Assembly: GCA_947496695.1 (NCBI GenBank)
Contig: CANMEI010000004.1
Location: 248,001-312,000, forward strand
Source: an uncultured Cellulophaga sp.
GTDB taxonomy: Bacteria > Bacteroidota > Bacteroidia > Flavobacteriales > Flavobacteriaceae
Reading direction: 5' to 3'
DNA: 64,000 nucleotides
Position numbers and translations under genes: made by a program. Under the pieces are notes generated by a model. It did not search any database and had not been told where the DNA came from. It worked only from the letters and a program-made list of their open reading frames with translations. How positions within the stretch are numbered: position 1 is the first letter of the stretch; each line of letters begins with the position of its first letter. Below are positions 35,881-44,533 of this stretch, piece after piece.

Positions 35881-36951
35881 TTAAAGCTTAGCTATAGTCT
35901 TACTCCTTTGAATTTTTCCATTATCAGTCCTAACAAAAGAATCTAAAGAGAATACCTCTTTAGGTATTTCAAATTTACTAAGTGACTTCAATAGTTTTAT
36001 TGATTCTAAGGTTTTAACAGCATCTATATTCCCTTCAACTAATAAAACTAATTTTTGCCCCAATTTAGCATCAGGAATTCCTGCTACAAAAAAAATCTCT
36101 TGAATTAAAGAAGAAAGTTTGGCTTCTATTTTTTCTGGAAATAGTTTTACACCTCCTGAATTTATAACAGAATCAAACCTACCTAACCATTCAAATTCCC
36201 TATCAGATAATAAGTTTACCAAATCATTTGTGACTACCTTTTCATTTGATATATTTTCTGCATCAATTACCAAACAACCTCTATTATCTGTAGAAAAACA
36301 CACATTTGGCAAAGCTTTAAAGTTTTCAATTTTGTGAGTTTTATGGTTTGCTTTTTTTACGGCTATATGAGTAACTGTTTCTGTCATACCATAAGTTTCA
36401 AAAATCGAAGTTTTTACATCTTTAACTTGATTTATTAAATTGTTAGACATTTTTGCACCACCAACAATCAGTTTTTGTATTTGATTTATCTGTAACAATG
36501 AGTTTTGTAATTGTAAAGGAATCATTGCACCGAAATGATAGGTGTTAAGAATGTTTTTAAGCGGGAAAGAAGTTAGTTCTACATAATCTAATTGCAAACC
36601 TAAAATCATCGCTCTAACTAACATCATTTTACCTGCAATAAAGTCTACTGGCAAACATAATAATGCTGTATCTCCTGCTTTAAGATTAAAAAAAGTTCCT
36701 GTAGCAATGGCTGAATTTACCATATGCTGTTTTTCTAAAACTATTTTTTTAGGAATACCCGTTGAACCTGATGTATTAACTTCTAAAAATAAAGATTCAT
36801 CAACCCAATCCATCAAAAAATTCCCAATAGCTATTTCAAAAGGCTCTCCTTCTTTAATTAAACTATAGCCCAATTCTTTTAAATCTTCAAAAGAAAAAGA
36901 AAGTCCATTTAACTTAAACTTCGGATGAATATTTTTAGATGAAAGATTCAT
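35881..36951 (-). CDS. menE: o-Succinylbenzoate-CoA ligase
   Basis: A 356-residue AMP-forming ligase of the short MenE type. Motifs: EVNTSGSTGIPKKIVLEK (the Ser/Thr/Gly-rich phosphate loop with the following Lys), FETYGMTETVTHIAV (adenine-binding YGMTE), FEWLGRFDSVINSGGVKLFPE (hinge region) and the final NGKIQRSK with its catalytic Lys. It activates o-succinylbenzoate with CoA for menaquinone synthesis. The assignment rests on the neighbouring menC and menA. It overlaps the CPBP protease gene by one base (TAATG). Roughly 100 residues shorter than typical acyl-CoA synthetases, as is usual for MenE in this group. Confidence 0.85.
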   Translation of the reverse strand: MNLSSKNIHPKFKLNGLSFSFEDLKELGYSLIKEGEPFEIAIGNFLMDWVDESLFLEVNTSGSTGIPKKIVLEKQHMVNSAIATGTFFNLKAGDTALLCLPVDFIAGKMMLVRAMILGLQLDYVELTSFPLKNILNTYHFGAMIPLQLQNSLLQINQIQKLIVGGAKMSNNLINQVKDVKTSIFETYGMTETVTHIAVKKANHKTHKIENFKALPNVCFSTDNRGCLVIDAENISNEKVVTNDLVNLLSDREFEWLGRFDSVINSGGVKLFPEKIEAKLSSLIQEIFFVAGIPDAKLGQKLVLLVEGNIDAVKTLESIKLLKSLSKFEIPKEVFSLDSFVRTDNGKIQRSKTIAKL

Positions 36952-37892
36952 TATTCTAATTTTAAGAACTCTTCTTCACTTAAAACTTTTCCTGTAAATT
37001 TCTCTTTCCAATTTGTCCACCCATATTTTTTAGAAAAAATAAATAGTAAAATTGGATAAACAATTAAAACTGGAACAAGAACATCCCATCCTAATACAGG
37101 ATCAGAAACATCTGTATAAATAGAGTCCGTTTGAAAAGCTGTCCAATCAGCAGTAACTAGAAGAGCTGTAATTAAATTGTTCGAAGCATGAAAACCTAAT
37201 GACAACTCTATACCTTCATCCATTAAAGCTAATATACCTAAAAAGAAACCTGTACCTATATAATAAACCATAATACCATATCCTAATTTATCAACTTCAG
37301 GATTGAATAAATGCATTAAGCCAAAAATTGTAGATGTAATAACTAAAGGTAACCATCTATTTTTTGACATTAAGCCTATACCTTGCATTAAATATCCTCT
37401 AAAAAAATATTCTTCAAAACTAGTTTGTAACGGAATCAAAATAACTCCAATAATTAGAAGTATTAAAAATTTATTCCATTCAAAACTTAGCACATAATTT
37501 TCTGGAGACATATAAACATCAACTATTATCATCGCTACAGATATGATTGCCCAAATTATAAAAGCAAAAACAATACGCTTCCAATCTATTTTTCTTCTTG
37601 AGGTTGTTAAAGCTGTTATAGATTGTTTATGATATAATTTTACTACTAAAAATACACTTATTAAACCAATTACAAAAGAAAGTAGCATTAATACCAAAAA
37701 CACGTTAGAACCAAATGTTTCTACCATTTGAGAAATATTTAATGGTGCGCTATTTCCTTGTATTGTTTCTGCTACAATAGCTATAATTAATGGAATGCCT
37801 CCTAAAACTTGCCACCCGAAAATGATTAAAATAATTCCGACAATGTATTTAGCACTATCATATCTACTTTTATAACCCTGCTCTATATACAT
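36951..37892 (-). CDS. CPBP-family intramembrane metalloprotease
   Basis: A polytopic protein of 313 residues from the ATG at 37892 (MYIEQGYKSRYDSAKYIVG). An upstream ATG at 37919 would enlarge the overlap with menC to 37 bases. About eight membrane spans carry the family motifs SFEEYFFRGYLMQG (EExxxR), GLMHLFNPE and ELSLGFHASNNLI (His). CPBP/Rce1-like proteases cleave within membranes; roles in bacteria include peptide maturation and self-immunity. It is sandwiched between menC and menE with overlaps on both sides, so it is co-transcribed with them, although no menaquinone role is known. Confidence 0.85.
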   Translation of the reverse strand: MYIEQGYKSRYDSAKYIVGIILIIFGWQVLGGIPLIIAIVAETIQGNSAPLNISQMVETFGSNVFLVLMLLSFVIGLISVFLVVKLYHKQSITALTTSRRKIDWKRIVFAFIIWAIISVAMIIVDVYMSPENYVLSFEWNKFLILLIIGVILIPLQTSFEEYFFRGYLMQGIGLMSKNRWLPLVITSTIFGLMHLFNPEVDKLGYGIMVYYIGTGFFLGILALMDEGIELSLGFHASNNLITALLVTADWTAFQTDSIYTDVSDPVLGWDVLVPVLIVYPILLFIFSKKYGWTNWKEKFTGKVLSEEEFLKLE

Positions 37893-38935
37893 AAGTCTTC
37901 TATTAAATTCTTTTTCCAATTTTTGTTATTATCGTATAGCAATTGTCCGTTTGATACCGTTAATGGACTTTCAAAATTATTAGAATATAAACTACCTGTA
38001 CCTAAGCCTTGTGGTAAGTTATTATTTAATATGTAAGTCCATTGCGCTATAGCATTTAGCCCTATATTACTTTCCAGCGCACTGGTAATCCACCATTTTA
38101 TATTCAATTTATTTGCAATAGAAATCCATTCTTCACAGCCCTTAAACCCGCCTACCAAACTAGGTTTTAAAATTATATATTGCGGTTGTATTGTTTGTAG
38201 CAGTTCTTGCTTTTTTGTTACACCATAGACACCTATTAATTCTTCATCTAAAGCAATAGGTAATGGTGTATTTCTACAGAGTTCACTCATATCTAAAGAG
38301 TTACCTTGTTTAATTGGCTGTTCAATAGAATGTAAATTATATGCTGATAAAATTTTGAGTTTATCAAATGCATCGTTTACAGCAAAAGCTCCGTTAGCAT
38401 CAACACGTAGTTCTATTTGATCTTTTGTATATTTTTTTCTGATAGAAGCTAAAAGCTTAATTTCTGTTTCAAAATTAATAGCACCTATTTTCATTTTAAT
38501 ACACGTAAACCCTTCTTCTAATTTTTGCTGAATTTGTTCAAGCATGAAAGATTCATCACCCATCCAAATTAAACCATTAATTGAAATTGGCTTTTCGTTA
38601 TTTGTAAAATTTGAAGGAAATAAAATAAATGGATCTATAGCTACTAATGATAAAAAGGCTTGTTCTATACCAAACTGAATACTGGGGTATGCCTTTAGTT
38701 CTTCCCAAAGTTTATCTTTCCCTAAATGAATATTATGACACACCCATTTAAGTTTTTCCTCATAATCAGGAAGATCATCAATACTTAAACCTCTTAGGAT
38801 ACCACACTCACCAATACCTAATTTACCTTCACCTTTTATAATGATAAACCATGTTTCTTTTTGATTTAGAATACCGCGTGAAGTACCACTGGGTCTTTTA
38901 AAGTCAAGAATATATTTTTTGTAAAATGCTTTCAT
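37883..38935 (-). CDS. menC: o-Succinylbenzoate synthase
   Basis: A 350-residue enolase-superfamily dehydratase that converts SHCHC to o-succinylbenzoate. Visible pieces are FTCIKMKIGAINFETEI (catalytic Lys), LRVDANGAF (metal Asp), HSIEQPI (metal Glu), PIALDEELIG (metal Asp) and YIILKPSLVGGF (second catalytic Lys), in the right order for a muconate-lactonizing-type barrel. The opening LDFKRPSGTSRGIL fits the MenC capping domain. Placed next to menE, it is very likely MenC rather than another enolase-fold epimerase. It ends inside the CPBP gene. Confidence 0.88.
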   Translation of the reverse strand: MKAFYKKYILDFKRPSGTSRGILNQKETWFIIIKGEGKLGIGECGILRGLSIDDLPDYEEKLKWVCHNIHLGKDKLWEELKAYPSIQFGIEQAFLSLVAIDPFILFPSNFTNNEKPISINGLIWMGDESFMLEQIQQKLEEGFTCIKMKIGAINFETEIKLLASIRKKYTKDQIELRVDANGAFAVNDAFDKLKILSAYNLHSIEQPIKQGNSLDMSELCRNTPLPIALDEELIGVYGVTKKQELLQTIQPQYIILKPSLVGGFKGCEEWISIANKLNIKWWITSALESNIGLNAIAQWTYILNNNLPQGLGTGSLYSNNFESPLTVSNGQLLYDNNKNWKKNLIEDLCI

Positions 38936-38985
38936 AAATTACAGTCAAATTTAACCATAATATATAGTTTTATTAGCAAACTACT

Positions 38986-39666
38986 TTATATTAAAATTGA
39001 TTTACCTATATCAAGTAGATATAACTTTTTATCTTCAAATGCAAACTTTTTCTTAGCTTCTTCTTTATCAATTTTAATATATCCGAAAGTATCAAAGTGA
39101 TAACCTAAAACAGAATCACAATCTATAAAATCTGAAGCTATTATAGCATCTTCAACACCCATAGTAAAGTTATCTCCAATAGGCAAGACAGCTAAATCTA
39201 AAGTATAAGAATATGGTATTAGTTTCATATCCATATTTAAAGCCGTATCACCTGCTATATAAATATTTTTATTATCAGCTGTAAGAATAAAACCACCTGG
39301 TTGCCCACCATAAGTACCATCAGCAAATGAAGACGTATGTATTGCGTTTACATACTTTAATTTCCCAAAATCAAAATTCCAACTACCACCATGATTCATT
39401 GGATGTGTTTTAAAACCCATTTTCTCATAATAGCCAGCAATTTCATAATTACTTACAATAGTTGCGTTTGATTGTCTTGCGATTACTTCTACATCTAAAA
39501 CATGATCTTGATGTGCATGCGTTATAAGTATATAATCTGGCTTTAATTCTTCAATATCAACAAGACCTTTTGCTAATTCATTCCCTGATATGAAAGGATC
39601 AACAAGTATTGTTGCTAATTTTGTTTTTATAAATAGACTTGCGTGACCAAGAAAAACAATTTTCAT
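38986..39666 (-). CDS. UPF0173 family metal-dependent hydrolase
   Basis: A 226-residue MBL-fold protein without a signal peptide, so cytoplasmic. Full motif set: GHASLFIKT, ILITHAHQDHVLDVE (metal HxHxDH), HPMNHGGSW, NIYIAGDTALNMDM (Asp) and SVLGYHFDTFGYI (His). This matches the UPF0173 group, annotated as probable hydrolases of unknown substrate. The full HxHxDH contrasts with the altered motif in the lipoprotein at 28882. It lies 50 bases upstream of menC. Confidence 0.88.
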   Translation of the reverse strand: MKIVFLGHASLFIKTKLATILVDPFISGNELAKGLVDIEELKPDYILITHAHQDHVLDVEVIARQSNATIVSNYEIAGYYEKMGFKTHPMNHGGSWNFDFGKLKYVNAIHTSSFADGTYGGQPGGFILTADNKNIYIAGDTALNMDMKLIPYSYTLDLAVLPIGDNFTMGVEDAIIASDFIDCDSVLGYHFDTFGYIKIDKEEAKKKFAFEDKKLYLLDIGKSILI

Positions 39667-39686
39667 CGCTAAATAATTATAATTAG

Positions 39687-41645
39687 TTATTTAAAATTAA
39701 ACCAAAAACGTACACCTTCATCTTTCTTATCTATATTTAAGTTAGATTGTAACTGGTTTACTAAACGTTTCATTAATCTAATTCCCATTGAAGATTCTGA
39801 ACGTTCTTCAACATCTTCAGGCATACCAACACCTGTGTCTGTATATTCAAAAAAGCCATCTACGCCTTCTTCTTTTCTTAAATGAATAAATATCTGTCCT
39901 GTTTGCTCATCATCAGGAAAACCATATTTAAATGAGTTTGAAACCAGTTCATTCAATATTAATCCAAAAGGAATAGCTCTATCAATATCTAATTCAACAC
40001 CTTCTGCATCAATATTAATATTAATTTTATGACCTCCTTTTTTATATACAGATTGAATACTATTTACCAAGCTTTCAATATAGCCTTGCATTTCAATTAC
40101 TGATAAATCATCATTCTGATATAGTTTTTGGTGAATTAAAGCCATTGCTTTTACTCTACTTTTACCCTCTTCTAATGCTTGAATTGCAGCTTTACTTCTC
40201 GTATTTTTAGTTTGTAAACTCAATAAACTTGAAACCATTTGAAGGTTGTTTTTAACTCTATGGTGAATTTCTTTCAATAAAGAATCTTTTTCGACTAATG
40301 AAGCTTCAATTATATGCTTTTGTTTCACAATAATTCGCTGTACTTTAATACTACGCAAATAGGCATACACAAGACCTGCAAAACCCAATAAAACAAATAT
40401 TAATGATATATAAACAAAACTTATTGTACTGTCTAATTTCTCCATCTCAATACTTTTAAGTTCTAAGTTCTGTTTTGATTCTAAATAAAGTGCTTTAGAA
40501 TTTTCAAGTTCTGACTGAACAATTGCCTCTAATTGTTGTGAGTTTATAGTCTGTTCGCTCGAGGCAATAGAATCTCTTACTCTTATGTTTTTCTTATAGT
40601 AATATAATGAGTTTTCAAAATCACCTTTTTTATCATAATAAGCAGCTAAAAGCCTATTTCGTTTTAAAATATAATCAGATTGTAAAAATCGAAAATCTTT
40701 ATCTAATAATGATTTTGCTTTTTCTACTTCATCAGTCTGTAAATAACAATCAGCTAAATACAAAGTGTTTTCCACTAATTCAGATGAATGAACTCCCATT
40801 CTATATTCGCTAATAATATCAACACTTTCTTTGAGGCTTAATATAGCTTTTTTAAAGTCTTTTAAATCCGCATAACATTTTCCAAGGTTTCCTATGATTT
40901 TGCCTTTTAAAAGACTGGCTTTTATAATTTGATTTTCTGTTTTAACATCAACAACATCATCTAAATAAAGATCAACAAAACCTTCTGCTTTTTTATAATG
41001 AATTATTGCTACTGGTTGTGATTTATCTAGTCTTAAATAATTACCTATATTATTATTATATACTGCATTACCATAATAATCAGCTGGGTCAAGAGATTTA
41101 CTGTTTTCTTGAATATAATCTTTTCTAGCCCTGCCTGGCAATCCTAGATTTGAATAAATATCATAAAAGGAAATATTATCTGTAATTCCAAGTTCTTTTT
41201 TCTCTTTTCGAACTTCAGACTGTTTTACATAAAGCTTTAATTTTTCATAGTTCCTATCTAAAAGCTCTAATAAGATTTTTTTATACTGAATTTCTTTTTC
41301 ACGACTATCTTTGTATAATTCATTAGCCAAGGCTACACTTTTTGAGTATTCACCCAAGTCATACAATACCTGACTTTGCATTGTTTTATATTGAAAAAGA
41401 CTTATTGAATCTTTATCAGACTCTGCATCTTGAATATAATCTTCTAATGATTTTTTCCAATCAAAAGCCGAATTTTGATTATATCTATTTTCAGTATTAT
41501 AAAAGAGTGAAAATCTATCTGAAGAATTAGAGATATTTTGAAAATCAACAAATGGGTTTTCAGACTCTTCAGTAGTATCTTGTGCAAATACGACAGACAC
41601 GACTAAAAGAAGAAACAATTGCAAGTACGTTTTTTTGGTATACAA
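39687..41645 (-). CDS. TPR-containing sensor histidine kinase (HisKA_2/HATPase)
   Basis: A 652-residue protein: signal peptide (ending FAQD), tetratricopeptide-like helices in the sensor region (about 50-380), one membrane span (about 405-425, YISLIFVLLGFAGLVYAY) and then the kinase. The phosphoacceptor motif is EIHHRVKNNLQMVSSLLSLQ, of the HisKA_2/HWE type. The ATPase domain carries LNELVSNSFKYGFPDD (N box), EYTDTGVGMPED (G1) and SSMGIRLMKRL. A LytTR regulator lies upstream on the same strand, after a terminator and a 441-base spacer, and is the obvious candidate partner. The signal sensed is unknown. Confidence 0.92.
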   Translation of the reverse strand: MYTKKTYLQLFLLLVVSVVFAQDTTEESENPFVDFQNISNSSDRFSLFYNTENRYNQNSAFDWKKSLEDYIQDAESDKDSISLFQYKTMQSQVLYDLGEYSKSVALANELYKDSREKEIQYKKILLELLDRNYEKLKLYVKQSEVRKEKKELGITDNISFYDIYSNLGLPGRARKDYIQENSKSLDPADYYGNAVYNNNIGNYLRLDKSQPVAIIHYKKAEGFVDLYLDDVVDVKTENQIIKASLLKGKIIGNLGKCYADLKDFKKAILSLKESVDIISEYRMGVHSSELVENTLYLADCYLQTDEVEKAKSLLDKDFRFLQSDYILKRNRLLAAYYDKKGDFENSLYYYKKNIRVRDSIASSEQTINSQQLEAIVQSELENSKALYLESKQNLELKSIEMEKLDSTISFVYISLIFVLLGFAGLVYAYLRSIKVQRIIVKQKHIIEASLVEKDSLLKEIHHRVKNNLQMVSSLLSLQTKNTRSKAAIQALEEGKSRVKAMALIHQKLYQNDDLSVIEMQGYIESLVNSIQSVYKKGGHKININIDAEGVELDIDRAIPFGLILNELVSNSFKYGFPDDEQTGQIFIHLRKEEGVDGFFEYTDTGVGMPEDVEERSESSMGIRLMKRLVNQLQSNLNIDKKDEGVRFWFNFK

Positions 41646-41813
41646 TTTATATTGATTTTGTTTAAAAAGATATATTAATCAATAATCTTTAATGGTTATT
41701 TCATGTTTCTTGTAAAAATAATCCATTAATATGATTTTACAAGATAAAATGATAAACATAATATAAAGCGAGTGTAAATTACACTAATTACTGTTTTAAG
41801 ATTGGATTATAAC

Positions 41814-41851
41814 TTAAAAAGGTCAGACAAAAAATTGCCTGACCTTTTTAA
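41814..41851. terminator. Hairpin terminator, upstream of the kinase gene
   Basis: TTAAAAAGGTCAG pairs with CTGACCTTTTTAA, with a short CAA/TTG extension past one mismatch. T-tracts follow on both strands. It is not adjacent to any protein gene end. Confidence 0.7.
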
Positions 41852-42016
41852 CGAACACTATATATGAAAATGATAAGATTTGGGATCTTTATTATTTTAC
41901 ACTTCAAATATAGTTCTAAGATTAAAAATTTAATTTTTATTGTTGTGTAAAAGCCAAAATTTGTGGTGAAAATTCAAATTGGTTTTTATTTATGTATTTC
42001 ATCGATTTTTTTGCAT

Positions 42017-42047
42017 AAAAAAAAGCTGATTATTACTAATCAGCTTT
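42017..42047 (-). terminator. Intrinsic terminator of the LytTR regulator gene
   Basis: AAAGCTGATTA (42022-42032) pairs with TAATCAGCTTT (42037-42047); on the minus strand eight T follow. It lies 40 bases past the regulator stop. Confidence 0.78.
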
Positions 42048-42086
42048 CAGAAATTATTCTTTAACAAAAAAAAATAAATATTATTT

Positions 42087-42845
42087 TTATGAATTCATCG
42101 CAGATATAATAAACTCTTTAAATTCTTTAGAAATTGGAATAAGATTATTATTAATCATAATATCTTTTGAATTTATTGCTTCAATATGATCTACATTAAC
42201 AATGTAAGATTTATGCGCTCTGTAGAATTTATTTGAAGGAAGTTTTTCCAGATAATCCTTTAAAGGTGATCTTACTAAGAATTTTTTATCAGCAGTATTA
42301 ACCTCTAAATAAACGTTATCTGCCTTTATAAATTGAATATCTCCAAACTGAATTCTATAATATAAATGTTGTTTTTTTACAAATATTGAGTCTTTTAAAA
42401 CTGAATTCGACATCAATTTATCGTCAACTGCTGGAGCATCATTTTTTTCACTAGCCCCTTTTTCATTATAATTAAAGCTAGATAATGCTATTTCAATTGA
42501 AGTATATAAATCTTGCTGTTCAAATGGCTTTACCAAATAACCATTTGGCTTAACTGTTTTTGCATTTTCAACTGTAGCTCTGTCAGAGTTAGAGGTAACA
42601 AAAATAAAAGGAATATTAAAATTAGCGCGAATATGCTTTCCTAAGTCTATACCTGTTTTATCTGATGCTAGAATAATATCAATAAGAACTAAATCAACTT
42701 GTTGTGTTTTTAGTACTTCTACAGCTTGTTCGTAAACAATAACATTATCAACAATTTCATAGCCGATTTCTTCTAACATTGATTGCATATCATCTGCAAT
42801 AATGACATTATCTTCTACAATAAGAATTTTAATAGGCTGTTCCAA
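42087..42845 (-). CDS. LytTR-family response regulator
   Basis: A 252-residue cytoplasmic regulator. The receiver domain (about 1-120) has IKILIVEDNVIIADDM (acidic pair), VDLVLIDIILASDKTGIDL (phosphoacceptor Asp), PFIFVTSNSDR and GYLVKPF (Lys). The LytTR DNA-binding domain (about 150-250) has FIKADNVYLEVNTADKKFLVRS, FYRAHKSYIVNVDHIEAI and PISKEFKEFI. A TAGCTTTG -7 element (42879-42886, minus) overlaps the end of menA. The HisKA_2 kinase downstream is the probable partner. Confidence 0.92.
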   Translation of the reverse strand: MEQPIKILIVEDNVIIADDMQSMLEEIGYEIVDNVIVYEQAVEVLKTQQVDLVLIDIILASDKTGIDLGKHIRANFNIPFIFVTSNSDRATVENAKTVKPNGYLVKPFEQQDLYTSIEIALSSFNYNEKGASEKNDAPAVDDKLMSNSVLKDSIFVKKQHLYYRIQFGDIQFIKADNVYLEVNTADKKFLVRSPLKDYLEKLPSNKFYRAHKSYIVNVDHIEAINSKDIMINNNLIPISKEFKEFIISAMNS

Positions 42846-42883
42846 ATTAACTTTTTGTTTATAGTTTGATTATTAAATCAAAG

Positions 42884-43792
42884 CTACGAAAAAATATTAT
42901 AACTTAAGTAAAAGCTAAGCGCAAGAAAAAAGGTGCTTAATGCTAATTTCTTTAGTTCAGGATCTAATAGCTTTGAATCTTTTGTTTTTTTAACTCGTAA
43001 GGCATGAAAACTTATTGGAATAAACAGTAATAAATATAAGAAATTAGTCCAACTTGAATAGGTTAAAATTGCAAATAATAGCATTGAAAAAAAAGCTATG
43101 CTTAACAAAACATAATGATATATTTTTCCATTTTCATACCCCATTTTAACTACAATAGTATTTTTACCTACTTTTTTATCTGAATACACATCTCTTAAAT
43201 TATTTAAATTTAAAACCCCTGTACTTAATAAACCTATAGTTATTGCTGGTAATATTGAAACAAACGTAATGTAATTTGTAAATAAAAACATTGAGCCTAA
43301 AACAGCCAATAATCCAAAAAACAAGAAAACAAAAATATCTCCTAACCCTTTATATCCGTAAGCTGAATTACCTACAGTGTATTTTATTGCAGCCCAAACA
43401 CTTAACAATGCTAAGACAAAAAATAATATAATAAGATTTATTTTTTCAGCACCGAATGCACTATACAAAAGTACAATAGCCAATAAAATATCAATTACAA
43501 CAGATATTACAATGCCTTTTTTTAACTCGTTTTTGGTTAATAAACCGCTCTGCAATGCTCTTTTTGGTCCCACTCTATCATCATTATCTGTTCCTTTAAC
43601 GCCATCACCGTAATCATTTGCAAAGTTTGAAGTAATTTGTAAACCTACAGTTGTGAGTATTGCTAACACAAATACTAACCAATTTTGAAATCCATAATAA
43701 TGTGCGAGAGTAATACCTACTATAATTCCTGATACTGATAAAGGTAATGTTCGCAATCTCGCGGCATTAACCCATGCTTTTATTTTTATCAA
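42884..43792 (-). CDS. menA: 1,4-Dihydroxy-2-naphthoate polyprenyltransferase
   Basis: A 302-residue UbiA-superfamily membrane enzyme with about eight or nine spans. The first aspartate motif is NFANDYGDGVKGTDNDDRVGP (N-x-x-x-D), and the second is NLRDVYSDKKVGKNT. The opening KAWVNAARLRTLPLSVSGIIVG and the following RALQSGLL are typical of MenA. It prenylates and decarboxylates DHNA to give demethylmenaquinone. It begins 1 base after the stop of the SPOR-like protein, so they are co-translated. Confidence 0.93.
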   Translation of the reverse strand: MIKIKAWVNAARLRTLPLSVSGIIVGITLAHYYGFQNWLVFVLAILTTVGLQITSNFANDYGDGVKGTDNDDRVGPKRALQSGLLTKNELKKGIVISVVIDILLAIVLLYSAFGAEKINLIILFFVLALLSVWAAIKYTVGNSAYGYKGLGDIFVFLFFGLLAVLGSMFLFTNYITFVSILPAITIGLLSTGVLNLNNLRDVYSDKKVGKNTIVVKMGYENGKIYHYVLLSIAFFSMLLFAILTYSSWTNFLYLLLFIPISFHALRVKKTKDSKLLDPELKKLALSTFFLALSFYLSYNIFS

Positions 43793-43793
43793 A

Positions 43794-44384
43794 CTAATAA
43801 GGGTCTTCTATTTTTATTCGTTTTCCATTTTGATAAGAAGCTACAAAAGCATCAGGAAAACCCATTTTAACTAACTGAAATCTAAAATCTCTAGCTTCTT
43901 CAATTGTTTCAAAATTACCTAAAGAATAGGTGTAAAATGAATTGGTTTTAACAAATAAGGTGTTCGTAAGTGATTCAGAAGCTAAAGTCATGTTATTATC
44001 AACAAATGACTTCACCTGTACAGAGTATATCGTTTCTTTTGCTAAAAACTCTTTCGCTAAATAAAACTCCTTAACATTACTAAGTTCTTCGTTTTTTTCT
44101 TTTAGATTATCTATTCTGTTTTTAATAACCTCTAAACTGTCAATAGATACTAGTAAATTATTCGGATTATTTTTACTCCTCATACCTGCCGAAAAAGAGT
44201 ATAGTGCTAATGCACTTAAAAGAAAGAAACCTGTAAATCCGGCTAATATATTTCTTTGAATTTTACTTCTTTTTAATTCTTTATTCTTATACTTAATTTG
44301 ATCTAACAATCTCTCATTTAGTATTTGAGATTTATCTATATCTTTATGTAACTCAAATAAATCGCTTTCTTCAATAAACGGCAT
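43794..44384 (-). CDS. Membrane protein with SPOR-like domain
   Basis: A 196-residue protein: cytoplasmic basic helix (residues 20-45), one span (about 50-68, ILAGFTGFFLLSALALYSF), coiled coil (about 85-110), then a C-terminal SPOR-like fold (IYSVQVKSFVDNNM, FYTYSLGNFETIEEARDFRFQLVKMGFPDAFVASYQNGKRI). The last segment matches the SPOR pattern of a beta strand, Ala/Glu helix, GF-x-A-F-V. SPOR domains bind glycan strands stripped of stem peptides in septal wall. It is translationally coupled to menA, which has no evident link. Confidence 0.75.
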   Translation of the reverse strand: MPFIEESDLFELHKDIDKSQILNERLLDQIKYKNKELKRSKIQRNILAGFTGFFLLSALALYSFSAGMRSKNNPNNLLVSIDSLEVIKNRIDNLKEKNEELSNVKEFYLAKEFLAKETIYSVQVKSFVDNNMTLASESLTNTLFVKTNSFYTYSLGNFETIEEARDFRFQLVKMGFPDAFVASYQNGKRIKIEDPY

Positions 44385-44533
44385 ATAGATTTTTGTTTTA
44401 TACTGGAGGTTTTTAATCTATCTAAAAATATTACTATAAAAATATATATTTATTCAAACATAATCAAAGACTATGTTCATTTATTTATCTGTAAATCATA
44501 ATATTACAGACAAAAGACTAAATAACTACGTAT

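Larger units (their letters stand above)
41646..42086. other. 441-base stretch without a protein gene, bounded inside by two hairpin terminators
   Basis: AT-rich, with hairpins at 41814-41851 and 42017-42047. Between them about 165 bases hold only a 28-codon frame (41864-41950) that I do not trust. The part from 41646 to 41813 precedes the kinase gene and shows no convincing promoter pair. The interval between the hairpins could hold a small RNA, but no family is recognised. Confidence 0.4.

Noticed and set aside
41864..41950. 28-codon plus-strand frame between two terminators
   Set aside because: Short, no signal of coding bias or conservation that can be seen, in AT-rich DNA where such frames arise by chance.
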